A DNA stretch of 64,000 nt, taken from assembly GCF_003584645.1 (NCBI RefSeq), contig NZ_AP017928.1, positions 3,572,395 through 3,636,394 of the forward strand, written 5' to 3'. Below the pieces are notes generated by a model. It was not told the DNA's origin. It did no database searches and saw only the letters and a program-made list of their open reading frames with translations. Position numbers and translations under genes: made by a program. The DNA is from Methylocaldum marinum (GTDB taxonomy: Bacteria; Pseudomonadota; Gammaproteobacteria; Methylococcales; Methylococcaceae). Below, piece after piece: positions 9,247 through 17,573 of the stretch (positions within the stretch are counted from its first letter, which is position 1; each line of letters opens with the position of its first letter).

Positions 9247-9357
9247 GCGATTGCCGGAAACCCGGCGAGGATGGACGGCCGAGGTACACAACGGAGGCGA
9301 GTCAGCCGTCGCCCTGATTCAAAACGACTGAAAACTTCGTTTGGCGCTACGGCGCGC

Positions 9358-9762
9358 TCAAGCCCGATATTTTTCCAGGGTCTTGAGCTTGTCCAAAGCG
9401 TCTTTGATCTTCCCGGTAACGGCCTCGTTAAGCTCGGCGGGCTTATAGACGCGATCCAACAGTCCTTCCGCAACCAAGGCTTCTTTAACCCATTTCTTGG
9501 CGAAACGATAATTTGTCGGCGCCGGGGAGACTTCACCGGTATCCGGGTTGCGCAACTGTACGCCGCGTTCGGCTTGGGCAGGCCTGGATTCGGCGGGCTC
9601 GGCAGCTTCGGCAACAACCGGCGCGACGGCGGCTTCCTCGGCTTTCGGCTCGGGCGACGCGGCGGGAGATGGCGTGCGGTCCACCCGAGACACGGTCTTG
9701 AACACCTCGTAGATCACAAATACGACGAAGATCACCGTCAATCCGACCAGCAATTGCATCAT
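9358..9762 (-). CDS. Conserved-looking hypothetical membrane-anchored protein
   Basis: A 134-residue protein I do not recognise. It has one N-terminal transmembrane helix (LLVGLTVIFVVFVIYEVF, residues 4-21), a proline/alanine/glutamate-rich linker (about 30-65), and a compact C-terminal region starting VQLRNPDTGEVSPAPTNYRF and ending in predicted helices. A strong Shine-Dalgarno (GGAGGAGAG) precedes the ATG. It converges on pilR and is separated from msbA by about 170 bp. The layout suggests a small inner-membrane protein with a cytoplasmic or periplasmic domain on a flexible tether. Confidence 0.65.
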   Translation of the reverse strand: MMQLLVGLTVIFVVFVIYEVFKTVSRVDRTPSPAASPEPKAEEAAVAPVVAEAAEPAESRPAQAERGVQLRNPDTGEVSPAPTNYRFAKKWVKEALVAEGLLDRVYKPAELNEAVTGKIKDALDKLKTLEKYRA

Positions 9763-9929
9763 GATCTCTCTCCTCCTCTTCTTGTAGTTTCGATCGACTC
9801 AACTTCCGCGCCCTAAGTTGGCGCTTTTGCGAGCCGTCACACCATAGGACGAAACGATCAAAACCGCAATATCTCTCTTGACTTTAGTCAGCAAATTGCA
9901 CCCGAAATCTCCGAAACTCGCCAAATTTT

Positions 9930-11732
9930 TCACGGCATCGCGTGTACCTGGGAAATCGGCCGGATCGCCTTATGCTCGAACTGCAAGCGATGGAGTTCCG
10001 CGTAATAGGACTTTCCGCGCAGCAGTTGTTCATGCGTGCCGCTTTCGATGATGCGGCCGTCCCGCATGACATAAATTCGGTCCGCGTTCTGGATAGTGGA
10101 CAAACGGTGAGCGATGACCAGGGTGGTCCGGCCTTTCATCAATACCTCCAGCGCCTCCTGGACGTGCCGCTCGGATTCCGCGTCGAGTGCCGATGTCGCC
10201 TCGTCGAGTATCAGTATGGGGGCATTTTTGAGCACGGCGCGCGCGATGGCGATGCGTTGCCGTTGTCCGCCCGACAGCACGATGCCCTGCTGCCCGACAA
10301 CCGTTTCGAAACCTTGCGGCAGCCCCTCGATAAAGTCCAGTGCGTGGGCGGTCCCGGCCGCCTGCCGAATCTCTTCCGGGCTCACCGATTCCCGGCTGCC
10401 GTAAGCGATATTGTTGGCTACGGTATCGTTGAACAAGGTGACTTCCTGCCCCACGTAAGCGATGTGCCGGCGCAGGCTTTCCAGGGTGAATTCCCGGATG
10501 TCGCGCCCGTCCAGGCGAATTTCGCCCCGGGTCGGCTCGTAAAGACGGGGCAGCAGGCGTATCAGCGAGGTTTTTCCGCTGCCCGACTGCCCGACCAAGG
10601 CGATGGTTTCGCCCGGCATTAGGGTCAGATCGACATTATTGAGCGCGTAATCTCCGCCCTCGCGATAGGCGAGGCTGACGCTTTTGTATTCGATATGTCC
10701 CTTTACCGCGTCCAGTACCTGCGTTCCGCCATCGTGCTCGCGTGCCTTGTCCAGCAGCTCGAAAATGCTATCGCCGGCGGCAATGCCCTTCTGCATGATA
10801 TTGACGACCTGGGTGGCACGCTTGATCGGGCTGAGCATCATCGCCATAGCCGCGATAAAGGCGATCAGACTGCCGGGCGTGATTGTGTGGCGTACCGAGT
10901 CCAGGGAAACCACGTACAAGATCGCCGCGAACCCGCTGATATAGATGAGCTGGATAAGCGCGCCGGCGGCGGCGTCGGTCACGATCAGCTTCATCTGACG
11001 CCGCTGGTTGCGTTCATTCTCCCGGGCGAATTTCTGGGTTTCATAACCTTTCCCATTGAACACCTTGACGATGCGCTGGGCATCGATCACTTCCTGCGCG
11101 ACGTGGCCGACGTTGCCCATGGACTCCTGGATACGCATGCTGATCTTGCGAAAACGCTTGCTGACCTGGCGAATGCTGATGCCGAGCACCGGGCCGACCA
11201 CCATGAAAACCAGGGACAACAAGGCATTTTCGTAAACCATCAACAGGGTGAGACCGACGATGGTCAATCCATCCTTGAAAACTGCGACCACGCCTTTCGT
11301 CAGAGAATTCGCCACCTGCTCGGTGTTATAGAGCAACTTGGCGAGCAACTGCCCCGACGAGGCATGGTCGTAATAGGTACAGGGAAGATTCAGGAACTGG
11401 TCGAACAAATCCCGGCGAAGATCCGCAATCACCCGCCGTCCGACCCAGCCCGAACAATAATCCCCGGCAAATCCGGCAATACCCCGGGCAAGCGACAGCC
11501 CCAGCAATATGAAGGGCGCCTGGCGCAGAATTTCCGGGTCGTTCTCGATGAAACTGCCGTCGATGAGCGGTTGGATCAGCTTGGCGAACGCGGGTCCCAG
11601 CGAAGCGTAGGCGATCATCGCCAGTATCGACGCCAGGAACATTTTCCAGTAGGGGAAGGCATATTTGAGCAGCCGCCGATAGATGATCATTCCACCGGTG
11701 AGTGGCTTTCGATCGGTTTGTTTTTCGCTCAT
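9930..11732 (-). CDS. msbA: Lipid A export ATP-binding/permease MsbA
   Basis: A 600-residue ABC exporter half-transporter that flips lipid A-core across the inner membrane. Six transmembrane helices fill roughly residues 20-330. The nucleotide-binding domain has Walker A GQSGSGKT (about 387), signature LSGGQRQR (about 490), Walker B ILILDEATSALD, and the H-loop in LVIAHRLST. Length and the family start are usual for MsbA apart from a short N-terminal extension. It is the most downstream gene of a block of LPS glycosyltransferases on the same strand, which supports a lipid A/LPS role rather than drug export. The 271 bp upstream probably hold its own promoter; none was recognised with confidence. 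Confidence 0.92.
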   Translation of the reverse strand: MSEKQTDRKPLTGGMIIYRRLLKYAFPYWKMFLASILAMIAYASLGPAFAKLIQPLIDGSFIENDPEILRQAPFILLGLSLARGIAGFAGDYCSGWVGRRVIADLRRDLFDQFLNLPCTYYDHASSGQLLAKLLYNTEQVANSLTKGVVAVFKDGLTIVGLTLLMVYENALLSLVFMVVGPVLGISIRQVSKRFRKISMRIQESMGNVGHVAQEVIDAQRIVKVFNGKGYETQKFARENERNQRRQMKLIVTDAAAGALIQLIYISGFAAILYVVSLDSVRHTITPGSLIAFIAAMAMMLSPIKRATQVVNIMQKGIAAGDSIFELLDKAREHDGGTQVLDAVKGHIEYKSVSLAYREGGDYALNNVDLTLMPGETIALVGQSGSGKTSLIRLLPRLYEPTRGEIRLDGRDIREFTLESLRRHIAYVGQEVTLFNDTVANNIAYGSRESVSPEEIRQAAGTAHALDFIEGLPQGFETVVGQQGIVLSGGQRQRIAIARAVLKNAPILILDEATSALDAESERHVQEALEVLMKGRTTLVIAHRLSTIQNADRIYVMRDGRIIESGTHEQLLRGKSYYAELHRLQFEHKAIRPISQVHAMP

Positions 11733-12003
11733 GAGAGGGTGCCGGCAGAATGAGAACTGAACCCGGCAACGGCGGTTGAACCCACCCGCCGTGCGATCGT
11801 GCGCATAGCGGATTCACCCGTAAGGTGACGGAAATAAGAACCAGGACGGTCGGAATTCATTGGCTTTTCCAGTTTCTAATCGGTTAAGGGTTGCCGGAGC
11901 CGTCGCCCGGGATCCCAAAATGTCAGATTATACCGGCGTCCTGGTCGCCTGGTTCGGCGCTTTTGTGATTCGAGAGTCCTTCCAAGCGAATCCGTCCGAC
12001 GCG
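11733..12003. other. Intergenic region upstream of msbA
   Basis: No open frame with coding character and no strong terminator or promoter was recognised here. The segment lies between msbA and the next glycosyltransferase on the same strand. It is somewhat richer in short dyads than the flanking genes. Confidence 0.4.
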
Positions 12004-13113
12004 TCACGCATCGCTATCCGCGCCGAGGTTTGCTCCGCCCGATACGGACCGATAAACCCGATAGTTCCCTTCCACCATGGCGTCGACCGAAAATCGTTCG
12101 AGAACCAGGCGCCGCCCGGCATGTCCGAGTTGTCGGCGCAATGCCGTATCGTTCAGCAGATCGACAAGGGCGGACGCCAATGCCGCCGAGTCGCCGGGGT
12201 CGATCAGGCGGCCATTGATGCCGTCCTGCACGATTTCGGGCATGCCGCCGGCGCGCGTCGCCACGATCGGAACCGCGCAAGCCGCAGCCTCCAGTAGAGA
12301 AACGCCGAGGCCCTCCATCCAGGCCGGATGAACCACGAGATCGAGACAAGGGATCACCCGCGCCATGTCGTTCCGATAGCCGGCAAAAGTCACGGCGCTC
12401 TGGAGTCCGCGGTCCCGTACAGATGTCCGAAGTTCGTCCTCCATGGGCCCCTGGCCGAACAGCAGGACCCGCGTTTTCGGATGCTGCGCCAGCACCTCCG
12501 GCAAGGCGTCGAATAACACGTCATGCCCCTTGCGGGCGATCATCTGGGCTATCATGCCGAACGCCGTCTCGTCTTGGGCAAGGCCGAATTCCAAGCGAAA
12601 CCAGCCTTCGTCGCGCACCGGGCGATAGCGTCCGGTATCGACAGCGCTGGGAACGCAGATCACCCGCTCGGGCCGCACGCCGGCTTCGATCAGCACCGCG
12701 CGTATGCCTTCCGATATGGTAACGATGGTTTCGAACAGGGGGAATTTGACGCGGGTGTCGACCCAGCGCGGCGGATTGTCCACTCTCCGGCTATGGATCA
12801 TCGGGACTTTTTCCAGTCGTCCGGCGAGTGCGGCGAGGAGATCGCCGCGGCGGCTGTGAATGTGCAGGACATTCGGATTTTCGTTTCGGATCAGACGCCG
12901 CAATCGGCCGATGAAAACGACATCGGCATCGCCCCGGAAAGGAAGCGGCCGAATCTCGACCGCGGGATTTTGCACAGCCCCGACGATCTCGGCACCGTCG
13001 CCGCACGCCAGCACATGCCGGCCGGGAAACCGGCTCAAGCCGTTGAGAAGGTAAGCCACCTGCCGGGCACCGCCGTATAGGTGCCGCCCCATTTCCACGT
13101 GCAGTACCTTCAT
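12004..13113 (-). CDS. Glycosyltransferase, GT4 family
   Basis: A 369-residue GT-B glycosyltransferase. The N-terminal domain starts MKVLHVEMGRHLYGGARQVAYLL. The C-terminal donor-binding domain has VRDRGLQSAVTFAGYRND, then HPAWMEGLGVSLLEAAACAVPIVATRAGGMPE with the E-x7-E-type motif of GT4 enzymes (about residues 280-310). I chose the ATG at 13113, where the family N-terminus begins; the frame extends upstream into repeat DNA at 13130 and beyond. The setting beside msbA and a heptosyltransferase suggests LPS core assembly. Sugar specificity is not readable. Confidence 0.85.
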   Translation of the reverse strand: MKVLHVEMGRHLYGGARQVAYLLNGLSRFPGRHVLACGDGAEIVGAVQNPAVEIRPLPFRGDADVVFIGRLRRLIRNENPNVLHIHSRRGDLLAALAGRLEKVPMIHSRRVDNPPRWVDTRVKFPLFETIVTISEGIRAVLIEAGVRPERVICVPSAVDTGRYRPVRDEGWFRLEFGLAQDETAFGMIAQMIARKGHDVLFDALPEVLAQHPKTRVLLFGQGPMEDELRTSVRDRGLQSAVTFAGYRNDMARVIPCLDLVVHPAWMEGLGVSLLEAAACAVPIVATRAGGMPEIVQDGINGRLIDPGDSAALASALVDLLNDTALRRQLGHAGRRLVLERFSVDAMVEGNYRVYRSVSGGANLGADSDA

Positions 13114-13129
13114 GATCTTTAGTTCCGGA

Positions 13130-13302
13130 AAGATGGGCATGGTATACATTGCTCACCCCTTCCCTGGGGTTCGCCCTGCGGGCCAGCCGCCGGCTGTCCA
13201 AATTTGCTCCCGACAAATTTGTGCTCACCCCTTCCCTGGGGTTCGCCCTGCGGGCCAGCCGCCGGCTGTCCAAATTTGCTCCCGGCTAGTTGTGCCCATC
13301 TT
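13130..13302. repeat. Nested repeat block: two identical 62-bp units within an inverted repeat
   Basis: Units 13151-13212 and 13223-13284 are identical over 62 bp, each running from GCTCACCCCTTCCCTGGGG to AATTTGCTCCCG. The 10-base spacer is the palindrome ACAAATTTGT. An outer inverted repeat encloses the block: AAGATGGGCA at 13130-13139 and TGCCCATCTT at 13293-13302. Each unit contains a CCCC..GGGG dyad and GC-rich dyads. It lies between two glycosyltransferase genes on the same strand and probably forms strong RNA structure if transcribed. A frame through it is only a translation of the repeat. Confidence 0.85.
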
Positions 13303-13319
13303 ACCGAGTTGCCGAGCTG

Positions 13320-13353
13320 TAGGATGGGCAAAGGCCGACAGGCCGTGCCCATC
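13320..13353. repeat. Dispersed-type intergenic repeat (GATGGGCA dyad)
   Basis: The sequence GTAGGATGGGCAAA is followed by a short spacer and the complementary GTGCCCATCAC. This style of element, ending in GATGGGCA/TGCCCATC, is common between genes of many gammaproteobacteria. It shares its arms with the outer inverted repeat of the adjacent block at 13130-13302, so the two may be copies or nested insertions of one family. Confidence 0.55.
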
Positions 13354-13372
13354 ACATGCGGTGCCATTCCCG

Positions 13373-14443
13373 TCATTCGCCCTTATGTTCCCCGATACTC
13401 TCCAATGTTTCGATCGCCGTCAGCACCGACTCGACCGTGTGCGCTTTCATGCAATCGAACGTCCCGCCGCAGGTCGGACGACGGCGGCAGGGCGAACAGT
13501 CGAGGGGTTCGTAAAGCACTCTCGCCGTGGGGCGGCCGGTGTCCAAATAGGGCCGGGTGGAACCGAAGATCGCCACAGTCGGAACGCTCAAAGCGATACC
13601 GAGATGGGTCAGCCCGGTATCGACGCCGATCAATAGCTTTGCCTTTTCAACAACCGCCGCGCATTGCCCCAGGTTGGTCCGGCCGGCCAGATCGACGAGA
13701 CCCGGCGTCTGCGCGGCGATACTCTCTGCGCGCGCCTTGTCAGCCGGCCCGCCTAACATAACGACGGCAAGCCGGCGCTCGCCGGCCAGCCGAGCCGCCA
13801 ACTCCGCCCAGCGCTCGTCAAACCAATGCTTTTGCGGCCGAGTGGTGAACGGGCAAATCACGGCATATTTCCCGATCACGCCGGTCGACTCCAGCAGTTC
13901 TTTCGCCCCTTTTCGGTCGTCGTCCGAAACGGCGATGTCGAGCGCGAACGTATCGGCCCGACCGGTCAAGGTTTCGGCCAGCTTCCGGTATTCCTTGCCG
14001 ATGCGGACGTCATTCACGCGGCGATCGGCAATCTCCGTCATCAGGAATTGACTGCCCTCGCGCGATCCGAGACCGACGCGCCGCCGCCCACGCGAAAGCC
14101 AGGCCCAGATTCCGCTTTTGATCAAACCCTGGAGATCGATGACCCATTCGAAGCGTTCGGCTCGAAGCGCTCCGACCAAACCGCGAGCTTCCCGCCAGAG
14201 TTCGCGGTAGCGACGCTCCCGGCGCAACTGCCGCCAGCGGCCCCGCGGCCATAAAAAAACCTGATCGAGACGCGGGTTGTGCCGCAGCAGATCGGAATTC
14301 GTCGATTCCGTCAGCCAGGCAATCCGGGCATCCGGATAAGCCGCGCGCAGCGCAGGGATAAGTCCCGAAGCCATGATGACATCGCCGATGGCGCTCAGCC
14401 GTATAATCAGGATGCTTTTCGGCGGAGATCCGATGCCCGGCAT
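13373..14443 (-). CDS. GT9 heptosyltransferase-type glycosyltransferase
   Basis: A 356-residue GT-B enzyme of the ADP-heptose:LPS heptosyltransferase family (WaaC/WaaF/WaaQ relatives). It has the N-terminal SILIIRLSAIGDVIMASGLIP signature (about residues 9-29), FEWVIDLQGLIKSG (about 97-110), and the donor-site motif GVDTGLTHLGIAL (about 272-284). A cysteine-rich tail DCSPCRRRPTCGG is usual in this family. It would add heptose to the inner core. It follows the upstream GT4 gene with a 3-bp gap, so the two are co-transcribed. Which heptose position it serves cannot be decided. Confidence 0.88.
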   Translation of the reverse strand: MPGIGSPPKSILIIRLSAIGDVIMASGLIPALRAAYPDARIAWLTESTNSDLLRHNPRLDQVFLWPRGRWRQLRRERRYRELWREARGLVGALRAERFEWVIDLQGLIKSGIWAWLSRGRRRVGLGSREGSQFLMTEIADRRVNDVRIGKEYRKLAETLTGRADTFALDIAVSDDDRKGAKELLESTGVIGKYAVICPFTTRPQKHWFDERWAELAARLAGERRLAVVMLGGPADKARAESIAAQTPGLVDLAGRTNLGQCAAVVEKAKLLIGVDTGLTHLGIALSVPTVAIFGSTRPYLDTGRPTARVLYEPLDCSPCRRRPTCGGTFDCMKAHTVESVLTAIETLESIGEHKGE

Positions 14444-14446
14444 CGT

Positions 14447-15529
14447 TCAGCAGCCTCTCTCCGCCATGAGGCGCTGATAAAGCTCCAGGTAGGCGTCGAC
14501 CACTGCCGCGCGGCTGTACCGGCTTTGCAGGCAGCTATGGCCGGCTTCGCCGAGCGCCTTTCTGTCATTATCGGACAGTCTCGATGCCTCCCGGATCCGC
14601 GCCGCCAGTGCCGCGGGATCGCCGCACGGCGCCAGAAGCCCGGTTCGTCCCTCGTCGACCAGCTCCACAGCACCGTCGGTAGCCGTGCTGACCACCGGCA
14701 AACGGTAATTCCAGGCCTCCAGGATGACATTGCCCAGCGGTTCATGGCGCGAGGGGCAGACGAACAAATCGGCAGCGGCGTAAAACGGCTCGGGTTGTTG
14801 CCAGCCCAGCCAGCGAACGCGCGAGCCGAGCCCAAGACTCTCGCTCAGCGCTTTCAGGCGATCGGCCGCGGGCCCGTCCCCGGCGACGAGCAGGAACAGC
14901 GGACGTCCGCTCGATTCGGCCGGCAGCTCGGCGAAAGCGTGCAGCAAATCGTCGAAGCCCTTTTTGTCGATCAGCCGCCCCAATGCAAACAGTACGAAGG
15001 CATCACCGGGAACATCGTGTTCATGTCGTAAGGCCTGGACGTCTTGACTTGAAAAGACAGCGGGTTCCGGCACGAAATTGCCGATGTGAAACACCCGGTT
15101 CGCGGGTATTCCCGACCTCACGAGGAAGTCGCAGATGGCTTGTGTGTTGCCCACCCAGGCATGGGCATGCCGGTAGTAGCCGTCGATCTTGTAGAACCCG
15201 CCCAAGCGGGCGATATGCACGGCTTTCGTCGCGGAAGGCAAGCGGGTCAGGCGCGTTGCCCTCCCCATATAGGTCTGGACGATGCACGGCTGACGGCGAG
15301 CCACCAGTTCGCGAATCCGCCACACCGACCAGAGATCCCACTGATTGGCAAGCGGCAGATGTACCTGCTCGATGAAGCTGGATTTAAGGGCTTCGGCCAC
15401 CGGACTGCCGGACCTGTTGACCGCGATGACCCGCTGCCCGGCTTCATGCAACGCGCCCAGAAGACGCACGTAGAACTGGTCGGCGCCGCCGAACTGGCGG
15501 CTGCCCAGGATATGCAGCGACGGATACAT
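14447..15529 (-). CDS. Glycosyltransferase, GT4 family
   Basis: A 360-residue GT-B enzyme. The N-terminus reads MYPSLHILGSRQFGGADQFYVRLL, a nucleotide-sugar glycosyltransferase start. The C-terminal domain shows FALGRLIDKKGFDDLLHAFA, then WLGWQQPEPFYAAADLFVCPSRHEPLGNVILEAW with the conserved EPLGNVILE motif (about residues 253-275). It starts one base after the stop of the sulfotransferase gene and ends 3 bp before the GT9 gene, so the order sulfotransferase-GT4-GT9 looks operonic. Presumed role: LPS core or outer saccharide. Confidence 0.86.
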   Translation of the reverse strand: MYPSLHILGSRQFGGADQFYVRLLGALHEAGQRVIAVNRSGSPVAEALKSSFIEQVHLPLANQWDLWSVWRIRELVARRQPCIVQTYMGRATRLTRLPSATKAVHIARLGGFYKIDGYYRHAHAWVGNTQAICDFLVRSGIPANRVFHIGNFVPEPAVFSSQDVQALRHEHDVPGDAFVLFALGRLIDKKGFDDLLHAFAELPAESSGRPLFLLVAGDGPAADRLKALSESLGLGSRVRWLGWQQPEPFYAAADLFVCPSRHEPLGNVILEAWNYRLPVVSTATDGAVELVDEGRTGLLAPCGDPAALAARIREASRLSDNDRKALGEAGHSCLQSRYSRAAVVDAYLELYQRLMAERGC

Positions 15530-15530
15530 C

Positions 15531-16214
15531 TCAACCGGTCAGTCGGGAGGCCAGAGGCTCGTCGAACCGGTATCCGAATCGCTCGATGTCGGGCCGGTAA
15601 TGCTCCGCGACAAGCGCTGCGGTGACATCGTCATAGTAATCCCTATAGTCCTTCCGGCGGTCGGTCGCTTTACGTCTGTGGGGAAGTTTCGGGGTTTTGA
15701 TGCCGATCCGCTTGCAGGCGGTATCGAAGTCCTCGGCCAGGAATTCGTAACGGCCGAGAAAATCGACGACGATATTGCCGTGAAGATCGACCACATAATC
15801 GCTTTGCAGCTCCGTCGACATATCGGCGTGATACTGGGGTGGCCGGGCCGGATCGAATTTCCAGCGAAGAAAGGCTTCGAAGCTGTCGATGTGAGTAATC
15901 AGCTGGGGCCGTTCGCGACGGATATGGTGATAGGAACTCACCTGCAAATCCCAGGGGTTTCGCACGAAAGCGAACTTGAACAAGCTTTCGAAGACCTCCC
16001 GCGGCAGCATTTCCTTGGCGGCGATGATCTTGGCGTGGCGCGGGAACTTGGCTCCGATCTTGTGGCCGGTCATCGCGCTCAGCTTGCTGCAGAGAAACTG
16101 CGGAATTCGGTAAGGATCGGTCCACTTCTGCCGCCACAAGGCGTTGCGGATGCTGGTGCCGCCGGTTTTGGCGATATGGACGAACAGAAAGTTGTATCTC
16201 AGGGACAGAAGCAT
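15531..16214 (-). CDS. Sulfotransferase (family 2 type)
   Basis: A 227-residue protein with the two PAPS-binding motifs of carbohydrate sulfotransferases: HIAKTGGTSIRNAL near residue 13 (5'-phosphosulfate loop) and FVRNPWDLQVSSY near residue 85 (3'-phosphate site). Length fits the compact bacterial Sulfotransfer_2 group. It is the first gene of the tight sulfotransferase-GT4-GT9 cluster, so the likely acceptor is a sugar made by this locus. PAPS synthesis genes are not in the window. The frame is complete, with a clear start and stop. Confidence 0.82.
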   Translation of the reverse strand: MLLSLRYNFLFVHIAKTGGTSIRNALWRQKWTDPYRIPQFLCSKLSAMTGHKIGAKFPRHAKIIAAKEMLPREVFESLFKFAFVRNPWDLQVSSYHHIRRERPQLITHIDSFEAFLRWKFDPARPPQYHADMSTELQSDYVVDLHGNIVVDFLGRYEFLAEDFDTACKRIGIKTPKLPHRRKATDRRKDYRDYYDDVTAALVAEHYRPDIERFGYRFDEPLASRLTG

Positions 16215-16268
16215 GGGTTTGGGTCTGTATTCCGTTTTCCCTCATTGCGGGAGGGGGGGTGAGGCCAT

Positions 16269-16433
16269 TCAAACGAATCGGAAGAAAAAGCGAGAACGAA
16301 ATGAGCGCGTCAATTCAGCCAAATCCACAGCCGCCTCAGGGAAACGGATCGGCGCCAACGAGCCTTCGGCAATGACGCGCAGCTCGCGGTAACGGCTTTG
16401 CTCCCAACGCCAAGCTCGGCATCGGCCAAGTGT
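16269..16433 (-). pseudogene. Possible gene remnant (C-terminal fragment)
   Basis: This 249-bp gap between two genes contains a 54-codon stretch free of stops with protein-like composition on the minus strand, including RWEQSRYRELRVIAEGSLAP and FPEAAVDLAELTRSFRSRFF. No start codon is present. A neighbouring frame just upstream reads AKLAYEHLADAEL, which would join it after one frame change. I read it as the decayed end of a gene that followed the glycosyltransferase, family unknown. Chance coding character cannot be excluded. Confidence 0.3.
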
Positions 16434-16463
16434 TCATAGGCCAGTTTAGCACGCGGTATCGCA

Positions 16464-17573
16464 TCACCGATCAAAGCCCAACACTTCCATGTAGCGCGCT
16501 GCACTGCGCTCCACCGTGTATTCCGCTGCGGCCTCGCGGAGAAGCTTGCTATCCATCGGTGAGCGCAGGGTACTCAACATTGCCTCGGCCAACCGCTCCG
16601 CATCGCCCACCGGCACCAGCGGACCGAAACGGCCGTCCCGCAGTATCTCCCGCGGACCGCTGGGACAGTCGGTGGAAACCACCGGCGTGCCCAGGGTCAA
16701 TGCCTCGGTCAGCACGTTGGGCGAACCTTCCCAGGCCGACGACAAAACGAACAGCGAACTCCGCGCCATAAAGGCATAAGGATTGGCCACGTGACCGGGA
16801 AGAGAAACCGCATCGGCGACACCCAGTTCCCGTGCCAGCTTTTCCAGCACGGAGCGCAGCCGGCCTTCGCCCAGAACCACCAGTCGCGAATTCACGGCGG
16901 CCCGGACGCCGGCGAAGGCGCGGATCAGGGTTGCGAAGTCCTTCTGCCGCGTCAGGCGTCCCGCGCCTAGGATGACGGGTACCTCCGGCGACTCGAACCA
17001 GGGATGATCCGGAGACATTCGGCTCTTTTCCAACATTTGCGGCGTGATGACCGGATTTCGGATCACCACGATTTTTTCCGGAGGCAGCTTTGCAATTTGC
17101 CGCGTGTCTGCCGCGACGCCATCGGAGACTGCAACGATACGGTCCACTGCCGAATACATTTCGCGCATCGGCCACTGCCGCGCCCAACGAACCAAAGCCG
17201 GCTTGTTCGCCATGGCGGCCGAAAGGTGAGTCCCCAGGCGCCCCACCAAGCGGGTCTCGACCCTGCTCAAGCGCTTGGCGAGTACCGCGGCACGGATGGC
17301 GCGGTCCTTGGCGGCCAGTAGGGCGAACGGCCTTTCGGTCTTGAGGTAGCGGATCAGCTCCGGCACGGCCAGGGCCGTGTGCCCTACCCCCAGGTCCAGA
17401 ACCCGCAAACCCGAACCGTTCAGTCGGATCAGTTCGGGTGCCGGTTTGCGCAAGATGGCCAGAAGATCCACGCACACCCCCGCCTGCAGGAACGCCGGCA
17501 GCAGATTCATGATCATCCGTTCCACGCCGCCGGCGCCGGAAAACGAAATCAGTACCGCCAGACGGCGTTCCAT
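16464..17573 (-). CDS. Glycosyltransferase, GT4 family (tandem paralogue A)
   Basis: A 369-residue GT-B enzyme beginning MERRLAVLISFSGAGGVERM. C-terminal features are VILGAGRLTRQKDFATLIRAF (about residues 197-217), LPGHVANPYAFMARSSLFVL, and WEGSPNVLTEALTLGTPVVSTD followed by CPSGPREIL (about 285-312). The ATG overlaps the stop of the preceding gene as TGATG, so translation is coupled. It is clearly paralogous to that gene; both share the VVSTDCPSGP(R/K)E(I/V)L segment and overall layout. Probable outer-core or O-chain transferase. Confidence 0.86.
   Translation of the reverse strand: MERRLAVLISFSGAGGVERMIMNLLPAFLQAGVCVDLLAILRKPAPELIRLNGSGLRVLDLGVGHTALAVPELIRYLKTERPFALLAAKDRAIRAAVLAKRLSRVETRLVGRLGTHLSAAMANKPALVRWARQWPMREMYSAVDRIVAVSDGVAADTRQIAKLPPEKIVVIRNPVITPQMLEKSRMSPDHPWFESPEVPVILGAGRLTRQKDFATLIRAFAGVRAAVNSRLVVLGEGRLRSVLEKLARELGVADAVSLPGHVANPYAFMARSSLFVLSSAWEGSPNVLTEALTLGTPVVSTDCPSGPREILRDGRFGPLVPVGDAERLAEAMLSTLRSPMDSKLLREAAAEYTVERSAARYMEVLGFDR

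Noticed and set aside
13151..13284. CRISPR array
   Set aside because: There are only two 62-bp units with a 10-base palindromic spacer and no cas genes; length and spacer do not fit.
13119..13376. An 85-codon frame with repeated peptides
   Set aside because: It is a translation of the two identical 62-bp DNA repeats and flanking dyads, with no ribosome-binding site.
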